From positions 868,001 through 932,000 of the forward strand of contig NZ_JAPMUA010000001.1 in the NCBI RefSeq assembly GCF_029603155.1: DNA of 64,000 bases, read 5' to 3'. Positions 14,397-21,800 of the stretch are shown piece after piece. Numbering within the stretch: position 1 is the first letter of the stretch; every line of letters begins with the position of its first letter. The notes below the pieces were generated by a model. It saw nothing but the letters and a program-made list of their open reading frames with translations. It did not search any database and was not told the origin of the DNA. Both the position numbers and the translations under genes were made by a program. The stretch is from Galbibacter pacificus. GTDB taxonomy: Bacteria > Bacteroidota > Bacteroidia > Flavobacteriales > Flavobacteriaceae.

Positions 14397-15560
14397 ATGT
14401 CAAAAATACTGGTTATAGAAGATGAAGCCGCCATAAGGCGCGTGCTTGTAAAAATATTGACAGAAGAAAACAACAATTACCAAGTTGATGAAGCAGGAGA
14501 TGGCCTGGAAGGAATGGAAGTTATAAAGAAAAATGAATACGACTTGGTTTTATGCGATATTAAAATGCCCAAAATGGATGGCGTGGAGGTCTTGCAGGCA
14601 ACCAAAAAAATAAAGCCCGAGCTTCCCTTTGTAATGATTTCCGGGCACGGAGATCTCGAAACGGCTATTAATACCATGCGTATGGGAGCTTACGATTATA
14701 TTTCTAAACCGCCAGACCTTAACAGGTTATTAAACACGGTACGCAATGCCTTGGACAAAAAGCAACTGGTTACCGAAAACAAGCAACTTAAGAAAAAAGT
14801 TAGCAAGAATTACGAAATGATAGGGGAAAGCAAAAACATTTCCTTAATCAAAGAAATGATAGAAAAAGTCGCCCCCACCGATGCCCGGGTAATGATTACG
14901 GGCCCCAACGGAACGGGTAAAGAATTGGTGGCTCACTGGTTGCACCAAAAAAGCGACCGCTCTGGCAAACCCATGGTAGAGGTTAACTGTGCCGCAATCC
15001 CTTCAGAATTAATAGAGAGCGAACTTTTTGGACATATAAAAGGCGCCTTTACTTCGGCTGTCAAGGACAGGGCGGGAAAGTTTGAAACAGCCAATGGCGG
15101 CACTATTTTTTTAGATGAAATAGGAGACATGAGCCTTTCTGCCCAGGCAAAGGTTTTAAGGGCGCTACAAGAAAACAAAATATCGCGCGTTGGTAGCGAT
15201 AAGGACATAAAAGTAGACGTGCGCGTGGTGGCCGCTACCAATAAAGACCTTAAAAAGGAAATAGAAGAAGGGAAGTTCAGGGAGGACCTGTACCACCGTT
15301 TGGCGGTTATTTTAATAGATGTACCTGCCTTAAACGACCGGCGCGATGATATCCCGATACTTATAGGTCATTTTGCAAAAAAAATAGCCTCAGAACAGGG
15401 GAATGCCGTTAAAAAATTTACAGACAAAGCTATAAAACTCCTTCAGGAATACAATTGGACAGGCAATGTACGCGAACTCCGCAATGTAGTGGAAAGGCTT
15501 ATTATTTTAGGCGGAAAAGAAGTTACCGAAGACGATGTTAAACTTTTTGCCAGCAAATAA
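14397..15560 (+). CDS. sigma-54-type response regulator without DNA-binding domain
   Basis: Receiver domain (residues 1-120, phosphoacceptor D54 in LVLCDIKMPKMDG, K104 in YISKPPD), a short linker, then an AAA+ sigma-54 interaction domain (about 142-385). Walker A is GPNGTGKE (169-176) and Walker B is IFLDEIGD (D240/E241). The loop that contacts sigma-54 reads GAFTSA (216-221) rather than GAFTGA. The protein ends at residue 387 right after the AAA+ lid, with no Fis-type helix-turn-helix. It could act on sigma-54 from solution, as some enhancer-independent NtrC relatives do, or have lost that role. No sensor kinase gene is adjacent. Confidence 0.92.
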   Translation: MSKILVIEDEAAIRRVLVKILTEENNNYQVDEAGDGLEGMEVIKKNEYDLVLCDIKMPKMDGVEVLQATKKIKPELPFVMISGHGDLETAINTMRMGAYDYISKPPDLNRLLNTVRNALDKKQLVTENKQLKKKVSKNYEMIGESKNISLIKEMIEKVAPTDARVMITGPNGTGKELVAHWLHQKSDRSGKPMVEVNCAAIPSELIESELFGHIKGAFTSAVKDRAGKFETANGGTIFLDEIGDMSLSAQAKVLRALQENKISRVGSDKDIKVDVRVVAATNKDLKKEIEEGKFREDLYHRLAVILIDVPALNDRRDDIPILIGHFAKKIASEQGNAVKKFTDKAIKLLQEYNWTGNVRELRNVVERLIILGGKEVTEDDVKLFASK

Positions 15561-15594
15561 CCACGGTATAAATTAAATAACATATCGGGATTCA

Positions 15595-15633
15595 GCTGCA
15601 ATAAACTATATAAGCTATTGGCGGCAGTTTTTT
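15595..15633 (+). terminator. weak terminator-like hairpin after the response regulator
   Basis: CTGC (15596-15599) and GCAG (15624-15627) with AATA/TATT inside form an interrupted stem followed by TTTTTT. The sequence TATATAAGCTATTGGC within it resembles a motif on the other side of the neighbouring metallo-beta-lactamase gene. Confidence 0.35.
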
Positions 15634-16312
15634 AATTTTCATTCAAATATTTTGCTAATTTTTCTCCTCCATTTCCTTCGATTATTTTATAATGAAATGG
15701 GTAAACGTTTTCAAAATCATAGTCCAACAGTTTTTTGCAACTCTCTATTCTGTCCGAAGGATTTTCATAATCAGCAGGATTTTCTTTACTGAAATCCCTG
15801 ATTTTACCATTTTTGTCTCCATAGAAAGTATCTCCAGAGAATAATGATTTTGATGATTTATCCAATACACATACTGCTCCCGAACTATGGCCTGGCGTGT
15901 AAATAACTTCGATGTTTTCTCCTAATTTGGGCATTTCTGTAAAGAAAACATCAGGTTTCATTCTTAACCAAGGATGATTTGTGTCTGCTTCGTGAGCATA
16001 CACTTTAAGTCCGATTTCTTTTTGCCATTTTGTTCCGTCTGAAATTCCGCACGACCCGTGTGATAGTATTGCAAATGCAGGTTTTTTGAAAGATGTGATG
16101 AATTCTTTAATTTCATCGGAATAAGTCGGGATGTCAAAAAGCAAGACTTTATCATCTAATTCGATTAAATACGTGTGTACTTTTTCGCTGTAGAAGTATT
16201 GGTTGTTTATCTCATAGATGTTTGGCTGTAACTTTGTATAAACAGGCCCATTATTAGTGGTGCACGAAAACAAAAAAATGAAAAGACCGATGTATGTATA
16301 TGTCATTCTCAT
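15632..16312 (-). CDS. metallo-beta-lactamase-fold lipoprotein with degenerate metal site
   Basis: Predicted lipoprotein (lipobox FLFSC, cysteine 17) with an MBL-fold domain of about 200 residues. Part of the metal site is kept: H85, H142 in YTPGHSSGAVCV, D161 in LFSGDTFYG and H207 in VYPFHYKI. However, the HxHxDH motif reads H85-G-S-C-G-I, so three of its four ligands are lost. It could bind one metal at best, or be a non-catalytic relative. The gene is convergent with the response regulator and sits beside a 495-bp gene-free stretch containing repeat-like sequence, which suggests an accessory insertion. Confidence 0.8.
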   Translation of the reverse strand: MRMTYTYIGLFIFLFSCTTNNGPVYTKLQPNIYEINNQYFYSEKVHTYLIELDDKVLLFDIPTYSDEIKEFITSFKKPAFAILSHGSCGISDGTKWQKEIGLKVYAHEADTNHPWLRMKPDVFFTEMPKLGENIEVIYTPGHSSGAVCVLDKSSKSLFSGDTFYGDKNGKIRDFSKENPADYENPSDRIESCKKLLDYDFENVYPFHYKIIEGNGGEKLAKYLNEN

Positions 16313-16807
16313 AGGTTTTTAAAATTATGGCCAAGGTTTTATGTATGGCTTTTTTCGGGAAATCCGCGAGGATTTTCACCGTAACACGAAGATAGCAAAT
16401 TGTAATGAGTTCCTTAATAGGGGTTTAGCCGTAATAAGCTATATACATTGTTCCTGTTGCACAAGTTAATAAAAATGTGAGATGATGGCCTTTTAACCTA
16501 TACTTCTTGATTGTTGTTAGATAAACTTTGAACCTCTCAACTCTGGCCTCTCAACCCTCAATACTGAACTCAAGAGGTCAACCAATGCGAACAATGAGTA
16601 ACTACCAATGAACAACGACATAGCTACGTAACAACATAACATCACAACAGTACTTTTTAGTCCTTTTTGGGTTAAAAATACTACTCTAGACACGTTCGGA
16701 ACCCCGTTGGATACGTCCACCAACGTATCTGGACATATTTGGAACCCTACGGGATACGTCCACCAACATAAAAAAATCAAAATATACTAATTTGGAATAC
16801 CGCTTCC
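16313..16807. other. 495-bp gene-free region with repeat-like sequence
   Basis: Three parts are seen. 16320-16480 contains GCCGTAATAAGCTATATACA and its surroundings, which resembles, from memory, a non-coding motif that recurs near accessory genes in flavobacteria. 16510-16640 is low-complexity sequence with CTCAAC/CTCTCAA repeats, including a 13-bp word shared with 32467-32479. 16698-16767 holds a tandem imperfect repeat. An 87-codon minus-strand frame (16517-16780) reads through the repeats and is probably not a gene. Confidence 0.45.
16698..16767. repeat. two-copy direct repeat, 27-bp unit
   Basis: The units at 16698-16724 and 16741-16767 start GGAACCC and end GGATACGTCCACCAAC (GGGATACG... 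in copy 2); 23 of 27 bases agree. The first unit can fold through GTTGG/CCAAC. Function unknown. Confidence 0.6.
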
Positions 16808-17632
16808 TTATTTGGTGCATTTTTTCAATGCTTCCAAAACCTTTTGTTGGGTAGCCGCTGTTAGGTTTAGGTAATAAGCACGGGTTTGCTCCAGGGTTTC
16901 ATCGTTTAAAACATCGTCTTCCCTGGAATAACCACCTTTTAAAACTGCTGTAGCTTCTTGGCAATTTAGGGCGCGGGCCAGTTCCTGGTAATTTTTTTCA
17001 ATATCAAAAAGGACCTGTTCGGCCATGTGCTTTAGTTTTATTTGCTCTTCGAGCTCCAATTGCCTGTTAACTCTGGCCTGTTCGGCCAATTGCTTTTGCT
17101 TGGCTATTTTTTCTTCCAATAGGCGCTGTTGTTCCAGTAAACGTTGTTTTTCGGCTTCCAGCTCTTGTTGCTGTGCCTGTAAGCTCCCTTCGCCTGCCGA
17201 GGGTCCCGAAGTATTTGTGGCGCTAACGGTGGGTGCCGTGGTTGCTTCTACTTCGTAATTAACGGTGGCTGCATTGCTGGTACATAAATCCAGTTTGGTC
17301 ATCAGGGTTTGCAGGTATTCATAACCGTGCTTGGCATAGAAACGGCCAGCTTCCCAATCGGCAGGGTCTTCGGCCAGCTTTAAGTTGTCCAGTGCGTCCA
17401 GTACGGGGCTGGTTGCTTCACTGCACCCACAGCTTTCTACCAAGGACTTGGTTTTTTCCAGGGCTTCTATGGCGCGACCGGCATAATATTTTTGGTGGTC
17501 GAAATTATCTGAGCTCAACGATTTTTTGGTATGGGCCAACGCATAACTTGCCTGCGAATAGGCCGATGTACATTGGGAAACCGCATAATTGGTTGTTAAT
17601 ACAAATAGGAAGAATAAAGTAAGGTTCTTCAT
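16808..17632 (-). CDS. exported coiled-coil protein of unknown function
   Basis: A 274-residue protein with a Sec signal (MKNLTLFFLFVLTTNYAVSQ, cleavage before C20). Residues 20-115 form a helical Ser/Ala/Tyr-rich domain with several cysteines (SCGCSE, LDLCTS). After a Thr/Ser-rich linker (about 120-148), residues 150-210 form a strong Gln/Glu/Lys coiled coil (QQQELEAEKQRLLEQQRLLEEK). The C-terminus is a short helical domain ending in CTK. No enzyme motif is visible. It stands alone between the gene-free region and ppk2. The coiled coil suggests a structural or envelope role, which is inference only. Confidence 0.75.
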   Translation of the reverse strand: MKNLTLFFLFVLTTNYAVSQCTSAYSQASYALAHTKKSLSSDNFDHQKYYAGRAIEALEKTKSLVESCGCSEATSPVLDALDNLKLAEDPADWEAGRFYAKHGYEYLQTLMTKLDLCTSNAATVNYEVEATTAPTVSATNTSGPSAGEGSLQAQQQELEAEKQRLLEQQRLLEEKIAKQKQLAEQARVNRQLELEEQIKLKHMAEQVLFDIEKNYQELARALNCQEATAVLKGGYSREDDVLNDETLEQTRAYYLNLTAATQQKVLEALKKCTK

Positions 17633-17653
17633 AGCATAGATTATTTAGGTTCA

Positions 17654-17661
17654 TAAATTTG
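17654..17661 (+). promoter_or_regulatory. -7 element upstream of ppk2
   Basis: TAAATTTG, a full TAnnTTTG match, about 100 nt before the chosen ppk2 start. No TTG at -33. Confidence 0.4.
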
Positions 17662-17760
17662 GGCAAAGCAATATTACAATATTAATTGTATTTTTAAAAA
17701 ACTTTGTGGTAAACTTATCGCTATATGTGGTATGGGCCAATTAATTTAAAGGAAAATAAA

Positions 17761-18639
17761 ATGGACAAAATTAAAACCTCTCACTACAGGATAGATGCAC
17801 CCGTCCGGTTACAGGAAGTGCCAACGCTCAATAATTTAAATGCTACAGACGATGCGTTGAAAGATAGGCTAAAACATATTAGAAAAAAGATAGGGGAGCT
17901 CCAGGATGTATTGTATGCACATGGTAAATACAGTGTGCTTGTTTGTTTTCAGGGAATAGATACTGCCGGGAAAGATAGCCTTATCCGCGAAGTATTCAAG
18001 GATTTTAACTCGCGGGGCGTTGTGGTGCACAGTTTTAAAACACCAACGACCCTTGAGAGACAGCACGATTATTTGTGGAGGCATTACATTGCCTTGCCCG
18101 CCCGGGGTAAATTTGGCGTTTTTAACCGGACACATTACGAAAATGTTTTGGTAACACGCGTGCACCCCGAATTTATTTTAGGCGAAAATATTCCCGGGAT
18201 AGATACCATAGACGATATTACCGATGCTTTTTGGCACCAACGTTTTGAGCAGATTAAAAATTTTGAGAAACATTTAGTACAAAATGGTACCATTATTTTT
18301 AAATTTTTCCTTCATTTGTCCAAGAACGAACAAAAAAACAGGCTCCTTAGAAGGTTGCGCCTGCAAGAAAAGAACTGGAAATTCTCTCCAGACGATTTAA
18401 AAGAGCGTGCCCTGTGGGACCAGTACCAACAATATTACCAAGAAGCCATAAATGTTACATCGACAAAAGATGCCCCTTGGTATGTTATCCCTGCCGATAA
18501 CAAAAAAGCGGCCAGGACCATAGTGGCCGATATTATGTATGATGAGCTGAAAGATTTAAAAGATATAAAATACCCTCAACTTGATGAAGAAGTAAAGGCA
18601 AAACTGGATACTTATAAAGAACAATTAAACAATGAATAG
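17761..18639 (+). CDS. ppk2: polyphosphate kinase 2 family protein
   Basis: Transfers phosphate between inorganic polyphosphate and nucleotides. The P-loop-like CFQGIDTAGKDSLIREVF (about residues 61-78), the lid motif FNRTHYENVLVTRVHPE and the KNWKFSPDDLKERALWDQY segment are those of PPK2 enzymes. From the ATG at 17761 the protein has 292 residues, usual for a one-domain PPK2. An upstream in-frame ATG at 17725 adds 12 non-conserved residues and was not chosen. Whether it favours GDP, ADP or AMP cannot be read from the sequence. It is followed by the M28 peptidase gene with overlap, an apparent two-gene operon. Confidence 0.92.
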   Translation: MDKIKTSHYRIDAPVRLQEVPTLNNLNATDDALKDRLKHIRKKIGELQDVLYAHGKYSVLVCFQGIDTAGKDSLIREVFKDFNSRGVVVHSFKTPTTLERQHDYLWRHYIALPARGKFGVFNRTHYENVLVTRVHPEFILGENIPGIDTIDDITDAFWHQRFEQIKNFEKHLVQNGTIIFKFFLHLSKNEQKNRLLRRLRLQEKNWKFSPDDLKERALWDQYQQYYQEAINVTSTKDAPWYVIPADNKKAARTIVADIMYDELKDLKDIKYPQLDEEVKAKLDTYKEQLNNE

Positions 18640-18646
18640 ACCAACA

Positions 18647-20050
18647 ATGATTAAAAAAAGCGTATTATTTTCAATGCTTTTATTGCTTCCTGTACTGGCA
18701 ATGGCCCAAAATGAAGACGAAGTACAGTTAAAAAAAATATACACACAATCTTTAACCAATGGCAAGAGTTACGCATGGCTGGATTACTTGTCCAATCAAA
18801 TTGGCGGTCGCTTATCGGGTTCTTTTAATGCAGAGCGCGCCGTAGAATATACCAAGGCCCAGTTAGATTCTTTAGGGCTCGACCGTGTATGGCTACAACC
18901 GGTCATGGTGCCAAAATGGACCCGCGGGATCAAAGAATTTGCTTATATAGAATACAGCCCCGGCGATACAAATAATATTGATATTTGTGCCCTGGGAGGT
19001 TCGGTTGCAACACCATCGGGAGGATTAAAGGGAAATGTTATAGAAGTGCAGGGGCTGGAAGACCTTGAAAAGTTAGGAGAAGAAAAAATAAAGGGCAAAA
19101 TAGTATTCTACAACCGCCCGATGCAGGCCGATTTGATACAAACATTTGAAGCCTACGGCGGATGTGTGGACCAGCGTTATTCGGGTGCAGCCGAAGCCGC
19201 CAAATATGGGGCCGTTGGCGTTATTGTGCGTTCCATGAACCTGCGCTTGGACGACTATCCGCATACGGGCAGCATGAGCTATGGAGACACACCCGCATCC
19301 AAACGTATCCCGGCCGCGGCAATTAGTACCAATGGCGCAGAGCTTTTAAGCAGTGTTTTGGCATTGAACAAAGACATAAAGTTTTATTTTAGGCAAACTT
19401 GCAAGGTTTTCCCCGATGCACAGTCGTTCAACGTTATCGGTGAAATCAAGGGAAGTACATACCCCAATGAAATAATTACGGTAGGCGGGCATTTGGATTC
19501 ATGGGATTTAGGCGATGGCTCTCACGACGATGGAGCAGGTTGCGTACAAAGTATGGAGGTATTGCGCTTGCTAAAAGAAACGGGCTACAAGCCCAAAAGG
19601 ACAATCCGTGCGGTTTTGTTTATGAATGAAGAAAATGGCTTGCGCGGGGCTACCAAATATGCCGAAGTTGCCAAAGAGAAAGAAGAAAATCACGTGTTTG
19701 CCCTAGAAAGCGATGCTGGCGGATTTACGCCAAGGGGCTTTTCTTTTGATTGCGATGATGCCAATTTTAAGCAAATTACTTCATGGGAGCCACTGTTTAA
19801 ACCGTATTTAATTCATTATTTTGAAAAAGGGGGCAGCGGTGCCGATGTAGGACCCTTAAAAGGAAACGGAACCGTATTGGCTGGATTGAGGCCCGATTCT
19901 CAACGTTATTTCGATCACCATCATGCGGCAAACGATACTTTTGAGCACGTAAACAAACGCGAACTGGAGCTGGGTGCCGCAACAATGACCGCTTTGGTTT
20001 ATTTAATTGATAAATACGGTACGGTCCCATCAGAAAAAGTAAAAGGATAG
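18647..20050 (+). CDS. exported M28 family zinc peptidase
   Basis: Zn-dependent aminopeptidase/carboxypeptidase-type enzyme secreted to the periplasm or envelope. A signal peptide is clear from the ATG at 18647 (MIKKSVLFSMLLLLPVLAMA). A protease-associated insert lies at about residues 110-260. The metal ligands follow in order: H and D in GGHLDSWDLGDGSHDDGAGC, E/E in FMNEENGLRG, D in ALESDAGG and H in RYFDHHHAAND. An ATG at 18632 overlapping the ppk2 stop is an alternative that adds five residues before the signal. The closest known architecture is plasma glutamate carboxypeptidase-like M28. Confidence 0.92.
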   Translation: MIKKSVLFSMLLLLPVLAMAQNEDEVQLKKIYTQSLTNGKSYAWLDYLSNQIGGRLSGSFNAERAVEYTKAQLDSLGLDRVWLQPVMVPKWTRGIKEFAYIEYSPGDTNNIDICALGGSVATPSGGLKGNVIEVQGLEDLEKLGEEKIKGKIVFYNRPMQADLIQTFEAYGGCVDQRYSGAAEAAKYGAVGVIVRSMNLRLDDYPHTGSMSYGDTPASKRIPAAAISTNGAELLSSVLALNKDIKFYFRQTCKVFPDAQSFNVIGEIKGSTYPNEIITVGGHLDSWDLGDGSHDDGAGCVQSMEVLRLLKETGYKPKRTIRAVLFMNEENGLRGATKYAEVAKEKEENHVFALESDAGGFTPRGFSFDCDDANFKQITSWEPLFKPYLIHYFEKGGSGADVGPLKGNGTVLAGLRPDSQRYFDHHHAANDTFEHVNKRELELGAATMTALVYLIDKYGTVPSEKVKG

Positions 20051-20107
20051 ACAAAAATAAATATATCAAGTACTTAAAAAAGTCTAAAAGTTTTTTTCAG
20101 TACTAAA

Positions 20108-20176
20108 TGTCAGTTTGAGCTTGTCGAAGACTTTCTTGACTTCAGTAAATTACACTCCATCAGGCTTCGTGTGACA
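20108..20176. repeat. interspersed repeat fragment with terminal inverted ends
   Basis: The segment starts TGTCAGTTTGAGCTTGTCG and ends GTGTGACA, so TGTCA/TGACA frame it. From memory, sequences built on 'TCAGTTTGAGCTTGTCGAA' recur in many flavobacterial spacers. Only this copy is seen here. Confidence 0.5.
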
Positions 20177-20293
20177 GAGATATTGTATACTTTTCTGGCA
20201 TCTTTTTTATGCCAATAGCTGTTTGTCTGCATAATATTCAAAATAATATAAAGCGATGGCTTTTTCGGTTACGTATTTTTACTCAAATTAAGC

Positions 20294-20301
20294 TACATTT
20301 G
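20294..20301 (+). promoter_or_regulatory. -7 element for the GT39-type gene
   Basis: TACATTTG, a full TAnnTTTG match, 19 nt before the GTG start at 20321. Confidence 0.5.
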
Positions 20302-20320
20302 TTTCATAATTTATAGTGAA

Positions 20321-21718
20321 GTGAGTTTTTTTAAAATACCAATACCCAAAAATGTCCTTTATGCGGCATTGTTTGTTTTTGTGGCCATTGTTTTTATATC
20401 TTTTTTAAAAGTTGCTCCCGAATGGGAAGATGCCGAACAGGCATATTATTCGCAATGGTTCCGGTTGGGGTACAACGACCAGCCGCCTTTGTATACGTGG
20501 ATTCAAATATTGGTCAACAAAATAATTGGCGTAAACAGGGTTTCCTTTGCCGGAGTTCGCGCCCTTTGGTTTACCGGCACGTTGTTAATGATGTACCGTT
20601 TGGCAAAAGATTTTTATAAAGAAGAAAGACTTGCAGAAATAGCGTTGTGGCTCTTGGTGCTCATCCCTGTTTTTATCGATTTTACCTTTAGAAGATTGTC
20701 TCATACTTCTTTTATGTGTTTTTTATCGGTATCGCTTTATTTTGTTTTCTCAAGGCTTCTGGTAAATAAGTCCTGGAAAAACTACCTCATGTTTGGGGCA
20801 ATAATTGCATTCGGTCTCTTGGCAAAGTATAATTTTTTAATGCTGTTGCCAACTTTTATCCTGATTCCGTTTTTTGATAAAGAAGCCAAGAAAGTGTTTC
20901 TGGACAAAAAAATATGGATTAGCCTAATTGCCTGTTTGTTTTTAATTAGTCCGCATGTATATTGGTTATTTACACATTTAGAATATCAGGATACGTTTCA
21001 TCAAAGTATGGAGCGTAAGTCGAAAGCCAATCTAGATGGCGGCATATGGATAATAACACCTATTTTGGCGTTTGTTAAGAGTTTTTTGAATTTAATTTTG
21101 CCATTTTTAATAATAATGGCTGTAATGTTTTTTACCAAACAGGTAAAGCTAACCAAAACAAAGATAAACTGGCTGGTAAAAATGTTGATTATTCAAACAG
21201 TGGTAGTATTGCTTATTTTTACCATTGTTAATTCCGGAAGGATTTCAGAGCGTTGGTTATTGCCGTTGTATTTGCCGTTTTCCATATTGTTATTAAAGGT
21301 TTTTGTGCCAAAAAATAAAACCTCATGGCAACGATGGGGAATGCGGTTGTTTGTTTTTGTAATACTTGTTCAGGTATTGCGTACCCCTTTCGAAAGTTTA
21401 CTGGGCATAGACTCCGTAGTGCATCATTCTTTTACTCCGGTAATAGATAAACTAGAAAGAAACCATCCTGAAAAGGCATGGCAGCTTCCCGATATTGTTT
21501 ATGCAGGGAGCGTTTTGTACAAAAAGCCCGGGAAAACCATTTTTTGTGCCGATGATTTTACATTGCCAAAAAATGCCTTGGACTCATTGAATACTGTTTT
21601 TGTGACCAAGCAAAAGGTAGAAGGATTGGAACTAATAGATAGTATTATGGAATTTGGTTATGCAAAGGACAACCTCTATTTTTATGAAATATCTTCACAA
21701 ATAACCATTCAGCAATAG
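20321..21718 (+). CDS. GT39/ArnT-like membrane glycosyltransferase
   Basis: Polytopic inner-membrane enzyme that moves a sugar from a polyprenyl-phosphate carrier to a lipid or protein acceptor. The 465 residues hold about 10-12 helices. The extracytoplasmic loop EWEDAEQAYYSQWFRLGYND followed by QPPLYTW is the catalytic region of the PMT/ArnT family (acidic pair after the first helix, then PPLYxW). The start codon appears to be GTG at 20321; the first ATG in frame is far inside the helices, and the GTG lies 19 nt after a promoter box. Donor and acceptor are unknown. Confidence 0.85.
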   Translation: MSFFKIPIPKNVLYAALFVFVAIVFISFLKVAPEWEDAEQAYYSQWFRLGYNDQPPLYTWIQILVNKIIGVNRVSFAGVRALWFTGTLLMMYRLAKDFYKEERLAEIALWLLVLIPVFIDFTFRRLSHTSFMCFLSVSLYFVFSRLLVNKSWKNYLMFGAIIAFGLLAKYNFLMLLPTFILIPFFDKEAKKVFLDKKIWISLIACLFLISPHVYWLFTHLEYQDTFHQSMERKSKANLDGGIWIITPILAFVKSFLNLILPFLIIMAVMFFTKQVKLTKTKINWLVKMLIIQTVVVLLIFTIVNSGRISERWLLPLYLPFSILLLKVFVPKNKTSWQRWGMRLFVFVILVQVLRTPFESLLGIDSVVHHSFTPVIDKLERNHPEKAWQLPDIVYAGSVLYKKPGKTIFCADDFTLPKNALDSLNTVFVTKQKVEGLELIDSIMEFGYAKDNLYFYEISSQITIQQ

Positions 21719-21789
21719 TTATCAACCATTTTGGTTTGTACTGTTTAAAAAATACTTCTTTGAACCCTTTTCATTTTCTTATTAAATAG

Positions 21790-21797
21790 TATTTTTG
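21790..21797 (+). promoter_or_regulatory. -7 element ending 3 nt before guaA
   Basis: TATTTTTG fully matches TAnnTTTG; only CGC separates it from the guaA ATG at 21801. If the usual spacing holds, transcription starts at or next to the A of the ATG, giving a leaderless mRNA. Confidence 0.55.
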
Positions 21798-21800
21798 CGC

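Noticed and set aside
16517..16780. 87-codon minus-strand frame
   Set aside because: It runs through the tandem direct repeat and low-complexity sequence. It is more likely non-coding repeat DNA.
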